Source: Paeniglutamicibacter psychrophenolicus
GTDB taxonomy: Bacteria > Actinomycetota > Actinomycetes > Actinomycetales > Micrococcaceae
Reading direction: 5' to 3'
DNA: 64,000 nucleotides
Assembly: GCF_030812255.1 (NCBI RefSeq)
Contig: NZ_JAUSSH010000003.1
Span: forward strand, 62,001 to 126,000
Shown here: positions 8,818-16,107 of the stretch, piece after piece
Numbering within the stretch: the first letter of the stretch is position 1
Layout: each line of letters begins with the position of its first letter
Program-made: the position numbers and the translations under genes
The notes under the pieces: model-generated
Databases searched by the model: none
The model's input: the letters and a program-made list of their open reading frames with translations, nothing else
Told to the model about the DNA's origin: nothing

Positions 8818-8828
8818 ACCGAGAGCAT

Positions 8829-8867
8829 AGAAGAAGACTCTCGCTAACCTGGCGAGAGCCTTCTTCT
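8829..8867. terminator. 16-bp-stem hairpin between the two transcription units of the insert
   Basis: AGAAGAAGACTCTCGC (8829-8844) pairs with 8852-8867 around a 7-base loop, with one A/C mismatch. It sits just after the small-gene pair and just before the 177-aa gene on the minus strand. No U-run follows, so termination or RNA processing are both possible. Confidence 0.6.
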
Positions 8868-8872
8868 GTTAC

Positions 8873-9007
8873 CTAATCACGTACCCATACGTGCTTTTCG
8901 GCATCATAGGTAACCCAGTATCCGGATGGATTTGCGAGTGACCCCTGAAAAGACTGACGTGCCCCGTCCCACGGTCGGTCTGCGAGTGATCGTCATTCAT
9001 AGGTCAT
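8873..9007 (-). pseudogene. 44-codon small ORF interrupted by one in-frame TGA
   Basis: An ATG at 9005-9007 overlaps the stop of the preceding YjzC-like gene as ATGA, a classic coupling arrangement. The frame reads MTYE, then TGA (8993-8995), then RSLADRPWDGARQSF, later GYWVTYDAEKHVWVRD and a TAG stop. The downstream part is aromatic-rich and strongly protein-like, and the other two frames are not. Changing one base of the TGA would restore a 44-residue protein. The simplest reading is a nonsense mutation; read-through or a sequencing error cannot be excluded. Function unknown. Confidence 0.55.
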
Positions 9008-9195
9008 CTTCCACGACCTGACTTGTTGCGAGTGCGATCCACCGGAATGTAGGACTGACCCGGCTTAGGAGTTGGTGGGAGCTGGGGACCTTTAGGTGCC
9101 GTGCGTTCCTGACCTGTACGTCCTCCGCGTGGGCCAATGATCTCCCACTGTGCCGATACGGTTGCCTTGTTGCCGGGCTTCAATGGCTCTGCCAT
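9004..9195 (-). CDS. YjzC-like small protein, 63 aa
   Basis: MAEPLKPGNKATVSAQWEI followed by GPRGGRTGQERT and PPTPKPGQSYIPVD resembles small bacterial proteins annotated as YjzC family, with a KPG..A..SGQY..GPRGG core and a Pro/Lys-rich tail. The function of that family is unknown. The frame is open upstream to 9309, but the family core begins at the ATG at 9195, preceded by GCGGAA. Its stop overlaps the start of the broken small ORF, so the two once formed a coupled pair. It is AT-rich relative to the host chromosome. Confidence 0.6.
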   Translation of the reverse strand: MAEPLKPGNKATVSAQWEIIGPRGGRTGQERTAPKGPQLPPTPKPGQSYIPVDRTRNKSGRGR

Positions 9196-9293
9196 TTCCG
9201 CATAGTTCGAAAGTTTATCCACATCTTCAACATTCTGACCAGTAGCTAATGTGCAACAGTTGTGAATTATGTCTCGCTTATAGGTGAAGATGC

Positions 9294-9312
9294 ATCCTTG
9301 GGACTTCATTCT
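9294..9312 (+). repeat. right attachment-like direct repeat (attR)
   Basis: ATCCTTGGGACTTCATTCT, 18/19 identical to 8106-8124. It is immediately followed by host-like G+C composition. Confidence 0.85.
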
Positions 9313-9322
9313 GACCCCGTAA
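9299..9322 (+). pseudogene. displaced original 3' end of nif3
   Basis: In the nif3 frame the right repeat continues TGG GAC TTC ATT CTG ACC CCG TAA, giving W-D-F-I-L-T-P-stop. This compact ending fits the Nif3 family better than the 12-residue tail now attached to the intact gene. It reads as the pre-insertion end of nif3. Confidence 0.75.
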
Positions 9323-9347
9323 CCGACTTTCCCGGCCCACCGGCCTC

Positions 9348-9404
9348 GATGCGGTGCGCGCTCCCCTCCCGGTCCAACGGGGGCAGAGAAGGGCGCACCG
9401 CATC
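9348..9404 (+). terminator. probable original nif3 terminator, stranded downstream of the insert
   Basis: GATGCGGTGCGC (9348-9359) and its exact complement at 9393-9404 form a 12-bp stem with a 33-base loop. It begins 25 bases after the displaced nif3 stop and would serve the uninterrupted gene. No U-run is present. Confidence 0.55.
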
Positions 9405-9501
9405 CCTTGCGTCCGAGCCGTTCCCGTCCCAGCGGACGGCCTTGGCAGGTTATCCACAGATTTGCCGCAGGTGGTGGCGGACTCCGATGCGGGGGAGCAC
9501 G

Positions 9502-11280
9502 ATGGATCCCATGGACTCACCGGCCGGCATCATCGACACGGCCCTCGCCGCACTCGGCGGGGCCCTGGGGGCGGGCACCGGAAAAGATTCCGGGCCCGGC
9601 ACCCCCGTCGATCCGCTGCGGCTGCTCACCATCGTGGACCTGACCGCCCGCCGCGTGCTGGAGGAGGCTGCCGCCTCCACGGCCGGATCCCCGGTCCGGG
9701 CCGCGGCACTGGCGCGCGTGGCCGAGGGCCTGTTCCGCACCGGGTCCTACGGGCAGCTGTTGGCCGCAGGCGCCTGCGAGGCCGCCGAGGTCCACACCCT
9801 CACCGAGGCACCCCTGGCCCAAACCAACGCGGCGCTCGAAGATCCGGTCGGCTTCGCCACCGGTGCCGTGGGGTTGCCGGCGGATGCAGTGACCGGACCC
9901 GACCGCAAGCCCCTGCACCGCGACACCGCGGAGTTCCTCAAGAACCAGCTGCACCTGAGCTATTTCCAGGCCGCCCACCGCGTTTGCACCCATTCCCGCC
10001 TGATGGAGCACCCCGGCCCGGACGGCACCACGCGCCCGCCGGCCTTCCCGAACCTGGGCCGGCAACTGGTCGGCGGCTCCTCGGATCCGAAATCCCTGGC
10101 CAACGCCGCCGCGAAGCTGGCCGCCCTGGAACCGGTCCTGGAGGCGCAACCGGACCCGGACGCGGCACGCGCCGCTCTGGAGGAACAGGTTGCCCGCGCC
10201 GTGCACACCGCCGACGAGGCAGCCGTCGGCAAGTTCCTCAAGCAGGCGGCCGTCGATCTCGGACACACCAGCATTCAACGGCAGGAGGCCGCAAGGGCCC
10301 GGTTCGAGGGGTTGCGCTACCGTGGCCTCCGGCCCGCCGGGCACCTCTGGGAGCTGACAACCGATGCCGAGGGGCACGAGTTCCTCTGCACCCTGGCCGA
10401 CGACCTGAACAATCCGCGCACCGCCTCCGGCGCCCCGACCGCCCCGGAATCCGCTTCCCCGCCGACGCTGCGTGGGGATTCGGAGCTCCCGGGCACTGTC
10501 GGCGCCGCCGAGGCCATCGAACCCGTCGAGGACGCCCTGCCGATTCCCGAATGGGCCGCCAACCCAGACACCCCCGCCGGGCAGCGCCCGCGCGAGGGAT
10601 TCAACGACGTTGGCAAGCCACTGCCATGCGCCAACCCCTACGGGCTTCCCGAGAACGACCTGTACCCCGGCGAGACCCGCGACGAGGCCAACGCCAGGCG
10701 CCGCGCCCAACGCCTCTCCACCGCCCTGTTCGAGGCACTTCGCGCCTGGATGGACCCCGCCGCCGCGGATCCCGGGATGCCGTTGAACTCCCGCATCGAA
10801 TTGTTGGTCATGATCGATTACGCCGCGCTCACCGGGGCCCTGGAAACCGCCGGGTTCACCAGCCACGGCCAGTACATCTCAGCCGCTTCGGCCCGCCGCA
10901 TGGCCTGCAACGCCGGGATCACACCGGTGGTCGTGGGCGGGGAAAGCCAACCCCTGGACCTGGGCCGACGCAAGCGTTTCTTCACCAAGGGCCAGAAGCG
11001 CGCCATCGCCGCCCGCGATCGCGGCTGCGCCAACCCCGGCTGTTCCATGCCCGTGCACCGCACCGAGGTCCATCACATCAAGCCCTTCTCCGAAGGAGGA
11101 AAGACCAACGTGAGTTCCGGGCTGTTGCTCTGCATCCGGTGCCACACAGCCTTTCACGCGGGACACTTCAGCATCCGGGTCGTGGACGGAATCCCGCTCG
11201 TCGTGCTGCCCAAGTCCCGCGACCCGCTCCAAAGACCCAGGCGGAACTGGGTCTTCCACCCCGAAGCCGCCGCCGCCTGA
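9502..11280 (+). CDS. DUF222 / HNH endonuclease domain protein (13E12-repeat type)
   Basis: A 592-residue protein of the actinobacterial DUF222-HNH family. Residues ~40-400 are the helical DUF222 region, interrupted by Pro/Glu-rich low-complexity linkers around 310-400. The C-terminal HNH nuclease motif lies at about 505-560: two zinc-type CxxxxC pairs (CANPGC; CIRCHTAFH) and EVHHIKPFSEGGKTN. The start is ATG 9502, with GGGGGAG five bases upstream; an in-frame extension to 9262 would run into the inserted element and is rejected. Members occur in many copies per genome and are suspected mobile or defence nucleases, but their role is not established. It separates nif3 from the zinc-ribbon gene that is often its neighbour. 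Confidence 0.85.
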   Translation: MDPMDSPAGIIDTALAALGGALGAGTGKDSGPGTPVDPLRLLTIVDLTARRVLEEAAASTAGSPVRAAALARVAEGLFRTGSYGQLLAAGACEAAEVHTLTEAPLAQTNAALEDPVGFATGAVGLPADAVTGPDRKPLHRDTAEFLKNQLHLSYFQAAHRVCTHSRLMEHPGPDGTTRPPAFPNLGRQLVGGSSDPKSLANAAAKLAALEPVLEAQPDPDAARAALEEQVARAVHTADEAAVGKFLKQAAVDLGHTSIQRQEAARARFEGLRYRGLRPAGHLWELTTDAEGHEFLCTLADDLNNPRTASGAPTAPESASPPTLRGDSELPGTVGAAEAIEPVEDALPIPEWAANPDTPAGQRPREGFNDVGKPLPCANPYGLPENDLYPGETRDEANARRRAQRLSTALFEALRAWMDPAAADPGMPLNSRIELLVMIDYAALTGALETAGFTSHGQYISAASARRMACNAGITPVVVGGESQPLDLGRRKRFFTKGQKRAIAARDRGCANPGCSMPVHRTEVHHIKPFSEGGKTNVSSGLLLCIRCHTAFHAGHFSIRVVDGIPLVVLPKSRDPLQRPRRNWVFHPEAAAA

Positions 11281-11506
11281 AACCCGACTCCCGCCAAGGC
11301 AACGGCCTTGCCCCAACGCCGTGCCACCGGCTCTCCGCGCCCGCCTCGCGGCCCACGTCCGGGCAGGAACGTGCGCCTTCCGCAGATTCCGGCGGGTCAC
11401 AATCACCACGACGTACCCGGACTGACTAGGGTTGGGCCTAGGCGGTCACTGATCGCCACGGCTCACCAGGAACGGCAGCGCCACGGCGCGCACAGCGGAG
11501 GACACC

Positions 11507-12247
11507 ATGGCAAAGGCAGCACCGGCGGAACAGCTTCGACTCTTGGAGGTGGCGGCGCTCGACTCGCAGGCCACCAAGCTCACCCGACAGATCGCCGAGG
11601 CCACCGCCGACGCACAGCTGGCCGCAGCCCAGGCCGCCCTCGCCGAAGCCCGCGCAGCGCAGTCCGAGGTGCAGCTCGAGGTCGACGCCGCGGCCGCGGC
11701 ACTGAAGGAATCCGAGCGGGCCGTCGAAAAGGTCGTGGCCCACATCGGGAAGGACCAGAAGCGCATCGATGCCGGCGCAGGCACGCACCAGGACTTGATG
11801 GCGCTGTCCCACGAGATCGACTCGCTCACCGCCCGCCGCAACGAGCTTGAAGACACCCAGCTTGAGCTCATGTCCGCTCTCGAGGACGTGCAGGAGCGGG
11901 CAGCGCAGGCCCAATCCCTCACCGCCACCCGCACCGGCGAACATGCGGAACACCTGGCCCGCCGCGATGCCGCCGTTGCCGCGCTGCAAGACCAGCTTGC
12001 CGAATCCCGGGCGGCCCGAGCCACGTTGGTGGCCACCTTCGACGAGGCACTCATCACCATCTACGAGCGGCTGCGCACCCGCAACGGCATCGGTGCGGCC
12101 CGCCTCTTCCACGGCACCTCCGAGGCCAGCGGCATCGCGTTGTCCGCGGGCGACCTGGGCGAGATCAAGGCGGCACCGGCCGACGAACTGGTCTTCTGCC
12201 CCGACACCGGCGCCATCCTGGTGCGCAGCGACGAATGGGGAGCGTAG
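11507..12247 (+). CDS. coiled-coil protein of the C4-type zinc-ribbon family (COG1579), zinc site degraded
   Basis: A 246-residue protein. Residues ~5-180 are an Ala/Glu-rich coiled coil (QLRLLEVAALDSQATKLTR onward) and ~195-246 correspond to the C-terminal zinc ribbon. In this family the ribbon carries CxxC...CxxC. Here the aligned positions read SEAS and CPDT, so only one of four ligands remains and zinc binding is unlikely. The family often lies next to Nif3, and here it follows once the insert and HNH gene are removed. A GGAGG site precedes ATG 11507. Function of the family is unknown. Confidence 0.8.
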   Translation: MAKAAPAEQLRLLEVAALDSQATKLTRQIAEATADAQLAAAQAALAEARAAQSEVQLEVDAAAAALKESERAVEKVVAHIGKDQKRIDAGAGTHQDLMALSHEIDSLTARRNELEDTQLELMSALEDVQERAAQAQSLTATRTGEHAEHLARRDAAVAALQDQLAESRAARATLVATFDEALITIYERLRTRNGIGAARLFHGTSEASGIALSAGDLGEIKAAPADELVFCPDTGAILVRSDEWGA

Positions 12248-12735
12248 GCACCCACGCGGCCCAGGACTCGGTGATTTCGCCTCGTTCCGGTCGGCTGCAC
12301 CACACGGAGATCTGGGTCCGCGACCTTGCTGCGTCCCGGGCCACGCTCGGCTGGCTCTTCGAGGAAATTGGCTACACGCCGGGGGACTCCTGGAAGGACG
12401 GAACCAGCTATGTCGGGGCGCATGACTACATCGTGCTGGAATCGGGTCCCGACGTGCTCGAAGAACCCCATCGACGGAAGGCGCCGGGCGTCAACCACCT
12501 GGCCTTCGCCGCCGGATCGCGCCGCAGGGTCGACGAACTCACCGCGCAGGCGCTGTCCCGCGGCTTTGCGCTGCTCTTTGCCGAGACCCACCCGCATGCC
12601 GGTGGTCCGGCACACTACGCGTCCTACCTGGAGGACCCGGCCGGGTTTGAAATCGAGTTGGTTGCCGAGGCGCCGGTCAATGACGGACCCCGGGGCGCCG
12701 AACCTGCTGCCGCCGGCGGCAATCCGGCGAGCTAG
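12235..12735 (+). CDS. VOC family protein (glyoxalase/bleomycin-resistance fold)
   Basis: A 166-residue single VOC domain. The N-terminal beta-alpha module begins LHHTEIWVRDLAASRATLGW and the second half (GVNHLAFAAGSRRRV to YLEDPAGFEIELV) carries the typical terminal metal-site glutamate. Such proteins bind metal and act as lyases, dioxygenases or drug-binding proteins; the substrate cannot be inferred. The ATG overlaps the last 13 bases of the upstream gene in another frame, implying co-translation. Its stop overlaps the stop of yaaA on the opposite strand by four bases. Confidence 0.8.
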   Translation: MGSVGTHAAQDSVISPRSGRLHHTEIWVRDLAASRATLGWLFEEIGYTPGDSWKDGTSYVGAHDYIVLESGPDVLEEPHRRKAPGVNHLAFAAGSRRRVDELTAQALSRGFALLFAETHPHAGGPAHYASYLEDPAGFEIELVAEAPVNDGPRGAEPAAAGGNPAS

Positions 12736-13520
12736 TCGCCGACTGCCCTGAAGGCGTGGTCTTCGGGCAGGATGATGTTCAGCTGGTGCGCCTTGCGTGC
12801 GGTGCCGGGCACCAGTTCCGCTTCCCAGCGTTCGCAGGCGGCGGCCAGCAATTCCTCCGGGGTGGTCACCTCGGTGCCGCGGGTGAGCAGGTGCGAGGCC
12901 AACTCCCCGCGGGTGTGCTTGGCAAAGTGGGACACGACCTTGCGCACCCCGCCGCGCAGCTGGAACACCGAGACGCTGACGGTGTTGGCCGCCGGCGGAA
13001 CCCAGGCGGCGGCATAGGTGCTGGAGCGGCAATCAACCACCAGCGAATCGCCGGCCCGCTCCTGGAGCACCGGAGCCAACTTCGGCTTCCACCAGCTGGC
13101 CAGCTTCCCGATCTCGGGCAGCTTCACGGACATCGACAGCCGGTAGGCCGGAATCCGGTCGGCAAATCCAACGGCCCCCCAGAGCGCGGAAATCACCAGG
13201 ATGCTGGAATCCGCACGTGCCCGGGCCGCGGCATCGAGCCGCTCATAGCCCAAGGCTTCGAACAGCACACCGGTGTATACCGTGTGGGCTGCGGCCGCCG
13301 GCTCGGTGTGCAACTCGATGTTGCGTGTCACCTCGGCGACCAACGACTTGCCCACGCCGAGCACCTCGAGCGCGTTTTCGGCACCCGACACCTCTGCCAG
13401 TGCCTTCAACAGCTCATGGCGGTGCGGGTTCAGTTCGGGGAACTGCAGCTCGTCGGGGTTGAACGGGGAGCCGTTCCCGGCAGGTTGTTTGCCCTCGGAG
13501 GGCGGAAGCAGAATCAGCAC
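12732..13520 (-). CDS. yaaA: peroxide stress protein YaaA (DUF328/UPF0246)
   Basis: A 262-residue protein beginning MLILLPPSEGKQP, the family's hallmark N-terminus, followed by conserved blocks YTGVLFEALGY, ISALWGAVGFADRIPAYRLSM and VVSHFAKHTRGELA. In E. coli YaaA limits intracellular iron and Fenton damage during peroxide stress, and structural work suggests a DNA-binding fold; action here is inferred from family. It converges on the VOC gene with a four-base stop overlap. The upstream ~120 bases also hold the promoter of the RNase P RNA gene, which diverges. Confidence 0.92.
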   Translation of the reverse strand: MLILLPPSEGKQPAGNGSPFNPDELQFPELNPHRHELLKALAEVSGAENALEVLGVGKSLVAEVTRNIELHTEPAAAAHTVYTGVLFEALGYERLDAAARARADSSILVISALWGAVGFADRIPAYRLSMSVKLPEIGKLASWWKPKLAPVLQERAGDSLVVDCRSSTYAAAWVPPAANTVSVSVFQLRGGVRKVVSHFAKHTRGELASHLLTRGTEVTTPEELLAAACERWEAELVPGTARKAHQLNIILPEDHAFRAVGD

Positions 13521-13642
13521 CGATCCAGCTTAGTCTTCACGTGGCCTTTCCCCTGACTCCGCTACGCCGCCAACCAGGAGATGGCGTTTCCCCGCCTGCC
13601 TAGTGTCAAGCTGCAGCCCAAAAGCGACTAGACTTGTTTGCT

Positions 13643-14010
13643 GGACGGGATGACCAGACGATCGCGTGCCACGCAAGTGGCCCGAGGAACGTCCGGGCTC
13701 CGCAGAACAGGGTGGTGGGTAACGCCCACTCGGGGTAACCCGCAGGCTAGTGCCACAGAGAATAGACCGCCCGCATTCGTGCGGGTAAGGGTGAAACGGT
13801 GGTGTAAGAGACCACCAGCATTCCAGGTGACTGGAGTGGCTTGGTAAACCCCACCCGGAGCAAGGTCAGACAGACTGCTGGGTTGTTCGCTCAATGCAGT
13901 CGGGTGGACCGCTTGAGGGTGTCGGCAACGGCACTCCTAGATAGATGATCGTCACCGTGATTCGGGTAACCGACCGCGGCACAAAACCCGGCGTACGTGT
14001 CATCCCGTCC
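13643..14010 (+). ncRNA. rnpB: RNase P RNA, bacterial class A
   Basis: Catalytic RNA that trims tRNA 5' leaders. The conserved core GAGGAACGTCCGGGCTCC is near the 5' end, GGGTGAAACGGTG and AGAGACCACCAGC lie in the middle, and AGATAGATGATCGTC and ACAAAACCCGGC near the 3' end. The ends are set by a perfect 10-bp P1 helix: GGACGGGATG at 13643-13652 pairs with 14001-14010. The length of ~368 nt fits actinobacteria. A TAGACT -10 element at 13629-13634 is correctly spaced for initiation near 13643; the -35 is weak. Frames within it are not protein-coding. Confidence 0.96.
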
Positions 14011-14333
14011 ATTCAACGCCGCCGCATCACTTGCAAGCAACGGGGGGCAGCGGCTCTTGCGTGGTCCAGCATGCCGCCGGGATTCCCGAGGACGCCCGGC
14101 GCATCACGGGCTGAACGCCATGAAACCGCCACGAATCTTCGCCCGGCGGATGTGGAAGAGCCGTATCAAGGCCGCCCGGCACGCCCAATCATCGAGCAAC
14201 TCTTGCCGGCGCACCTTCCCGCACAGGCAGAAACGCAGACTTGCCTTCAGCCAGCCGGTGACGGGTTGAGCAGGGTCGATGCCTTGGCTACAATTTTGCC
14301 TGCAGATTTCGACGCGATTGAAAGGACTCCACC
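14011..14333 (+). other. gene-free stretch between RNase P RNA and a small ORF
   Basis: No coding pattern is visible on either strand. The only recognisable element is the promoter at its right end. A distinct terminator for the RNase P RNA was not found. Confidence 0.5.
14266..14294 (+). promoter_or_regulatory. sigma-70-type promoter for the 70-aa protein gene
   Basis: TTGAGC (14266-14271), a 17-base spacer and TACAAT (14289-14294). It predicts a leader of about 33 bases carrying the AAAGGA ribosome-binding site at 14321-14326. Confidence 0.6.
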
Positions 14334-14546
14334 GTGCACCAGCTGGAATTGATCCGTGCCGCCGCCGAGGACGTGGCCTCCGCACGGATTCTTCTGAACG
14401 AACGAATCGAGGCCCTCGAGGCCATCATGGCTGCAGCCCTGGACCACGGGATCCCCGCCGCCCAGGCTTCGGATGCCGCCCAAGCCGCCCAGCTGGCCGC
14501 TTCGGAAGAACCACAGGTGACGCCCCGTAGGTTGCAAGTCGCATGA
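14334..14546 (+). CDS. small alanine-rich helical protein, 70 aa
   Basis: Not recognised. The GTG at 14334 is preceded by AAAGGA at good spacing and by a near-consensus promoter, so expression is likely. The product (V/M)HQLELIRAAAEDVASAR onward is predicted almost wholly helical, with heptad-like Leu/Ala spacing over residues 5-55, suggesting a short coiled coil or a helical hairpin that dimerises. It contains no cysteines and no membrane segment. Its position right after the RNase P RNA gene is the only context. Confidence 0.6.
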   Translation: MHQLELIRAAAEDVASARILLNERIEALEAIMAAALDHGIPAAQASDAAQAAQLAASEEPQVTPRRLQVA

Positions 14547-14611
14547 GCCGGAACCGGGCGGCAGCAGGGAGCCGAGCGGCCAGCAGGTGGGCCCGGCATT
14601 AGACTCAAGTC

Positions 14612-14929
14612 ATGGAGTGGCTTTTCTGGCTGATCGCGATACCGGTGCTGTGCCTCGGATTGCTCTGGGCCGCCTCGAAGTTCACGTTCCCCACCGATGG
14701 TGGAGGAAGCGGCGCCGGTGGCGTCTTCGATGCCTTGAACAACTTTTACCAACCCTCCGGCTCGGCCGCCCAGCAGGCCCGGGAGGAGCAAAAGCGCCAG
14801 GTCCATGAGTCCGCCCAGGGGCAGGACCGCGACCCGCTGGCTGGCTTCCCGCACAGCCCTCCCAAGCACCCGCACGAAGCCGCGGACGGTTCCGAGGACA
14901 CGCCCGGGGAACCATGGACCCCGCGCTAG
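14612..14929 (+). CDS. small single-pass membrane protein, 105 aa
   Basis: Not recognised. Residues 2-21 (EWLFWLIAIPVLCLGLLWAA) are a transmembrane segment and the rest is a Gly/Gln/Pro/Asp-rich, probably disordered cytoplasmic tail. The gene overlaps the alpha/beta-hydrolase gene by 16 bases in another frame, so the two are likely co-translated and the protein may accompany that enzyme at the membrane. That link is inference from the overlap only. Confidence 0.65.
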   Translation: MEWLFWLIAIPVLCLGLLWAASKFTFPTDGGGSGAGGVFDALNNFYQPSGSAAQQAREEQKRQVHESAQGQDRDPLAGFPHSPPKHPHEAADGSEDTPGEPWTPR

Positions 14930-15927
14930 ATCCCGCGCGGGCGCACCGGAACACGGCTGGTCCCGCGCCAATCGAGATCACCTGCGATGATGGCCAGGTC
15001 CTGCACGGGCACGTGTTCGAAGCAACGGTGCCCCAGGTCGCTCCCGCCGGCGGCGTACCCCAGGGCGTCGTCGTCATTGCTGCGGCAACCGGCGTGCTCG
15101 CCCGCTACTACCGCCGCTACGCTGCTTTCCTTGCCGCGAACGGATTCATCGCGGTGACCTTCGACTACCGCGGCATTGGCGCCTCCGCGCCCGCCACCCT
15201 GCGCGGATTCCGGGCCCGCTGGCACGACTGGGGAACCCGGGACATCGATGCCGCGCTGCGTTGGGCACGGACCGGCCACGAAGGCCTCCCGCTGTTCTTC
15301 GTCGGCCACAGCTTCGGTGGATTCGGCGTGGGCCTGGCACCTGAATCCCGGCACCTCACCCGCATCCTGACCGTCGGGGCACAGCACGCCCATTGGCGCG
15401 ACTACGCCACGGGGCACCGCGCACGATTCCTCGCCCGATGGCACCTGTCCATGCCGCTGTCCACGCTGGTGCACGGGTTCTTCCCGGGCAAGCGGCGCGG
15501 CTGGCTCGAGGACCTGCCCCGGGGAGTCGCCCTGGACTGGGCGCGCAGCCGGAAGGACTTCACCGGAAACGCACCGGCCGGCCTACGCGAACGGATGCGC
15601 GAAGCCCAGCGGGCGTTGCGCACACCGATCCTCGCGGTGGCACCCACCGACGACCCCTATGCCACCGCCTCGGCCATGGCCCGCGCGCTTGCCGGGACCC
15701 CGCGGGCACCGGCCAGCACGCACCACCTGGAACCGCGGGACTACGGGCGCGAGGGCATCGGGCACTTCGGGCTCTTTCACGACAGCTACCGCGACACGTT
15801 CTGGCGCCAGACCGTCTCCTGGCTCGAGCACGGCATCGACCCGTGGGCGGCAAGCGGAAACCTGCCCGGCACCGGGGAGAGGTTCCCGCCCAGCAGCGGC
15901 GCGGGCCCGGCGCCACGACGGGTGTGA
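14914..15927 (+). CDS. alpha/beta-fold hydrolase
   Basis: A 337-residue serine hydrolase. The nucleophile elbow GHSFGG lies at about residue 130, the strand-turn VTFDYRGIGAS with the family's FDYRG loop at ~75, a probable acidic residue in VAPTDDPYA at ~250 and the candidate catalytic His in EGIGHFGLFHD near 285. The architecture matches the uncharacterised COG4757-type hydrolases with a long lid between 170 and 240. No signal peptide, so cytosolic. The start overlaps the membrane-protein gene; the last ~15 residues are Pro/Gly-rich and dispensable. Substrate unknown. Confidence 0.82.
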   Translation: MDPALDPARAHRNTAGPAPIEITCDDGQVLHGHVFEATVPQVAPAGGVPQGVVVIAAATGVLARYYRRYAAFLAANGFIAVTFDYRGIGASAPATLRGFRARWHDWGTRDIDAALRWARTGHEGLPLFFVGHSFGGFGVGLAPESRHLTRILTVGAQHAHWRDYATGHRARFLARWHLSMPLSTLVHGFFPGKRRGWLEDLPRGVALDWARSRKDFTGNAPAGLRERMREAQRALRTPILAVAPTDDPYATASAMARALAGTPRAPASTHHLEPRDYGREGIGHFGLFHDSYRDTFWRQTVSWLEHGIDPWAASGNLPGTGERFPPSSGAGPAPRRV

Positions 15928-15970
15928 GAGACCTCACCGGCCCGTGCCGAAGATCGCCGCGCACGCATAC

Positions 15971-16090
15971 TAGAATGGATGGTGGGCCATAGCGCTCCAC
16001 GGGGGGAATGATCCTGCTACCCCCTCAAACAACCGCTTCTGCAAAGGTGCTTTAGCGGTAACAACCGGCTAGAGGATCGCCAGCCGGCTG
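15971..16090 (+). promoter_or_regulatory. structured leader of the GAPDH gene
   Basis: A TAGAAT -10-like box at 15971-15976 is followed by three hairpin-forming segments before the ribosome-binding site. A G-run/C-run pair lies at ~15999-16025, ACCGCT (16032-16037) pairs with AGCGGT (16054-16059), and CCGGCT (16065-16070) pairs with AGCCGG (16082-16087). The last ends eight bases before GGAAGG. A post-transcriptional control leader is possible; no known riboswitch was recognised. Confidence 0.4.
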
Positions 16091-16107
16091 AATCGGAAGG
16101 ATTTTCA

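Larger units (their letters stand above)
8106..9312. mobile_element. minimal integrative element or remnant in the 3' end of nif3
   Basis: About 1.2 kb bounded by a 19-bp direct repeat. Between the repeats G+C falls to about 45-50% by eye, against about 65-70% outside, and all genes lie on the minus strand, opposite to nif3. Contents: a 177-residue membrane protein, a 63-residue YjzC-like protein and a nonsense-interrupted 44-codon ORF, with two hairpins. There is no integrase, transposase, excisionase or terminal inverted repeat. Seen: repeats, base composition and duplicated gene end. Inferred: site-specific integration, with recombinase supplied in trans or lost. Confidence 0.75.

Noticed and set aside
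9354-11429. 691-codon alternative frame over the DUF222/HNH gene
   Set aside because: Arg/Pro/Gly-rich composition only; the HNH and DUF222 blocks are in the other frame.
13945-14352. Open frame overlapping the 3' part of the RNase P RNA
   Set aside because: The region is a structured RNA with a perfect P1 helix; the frame has no coding bias.
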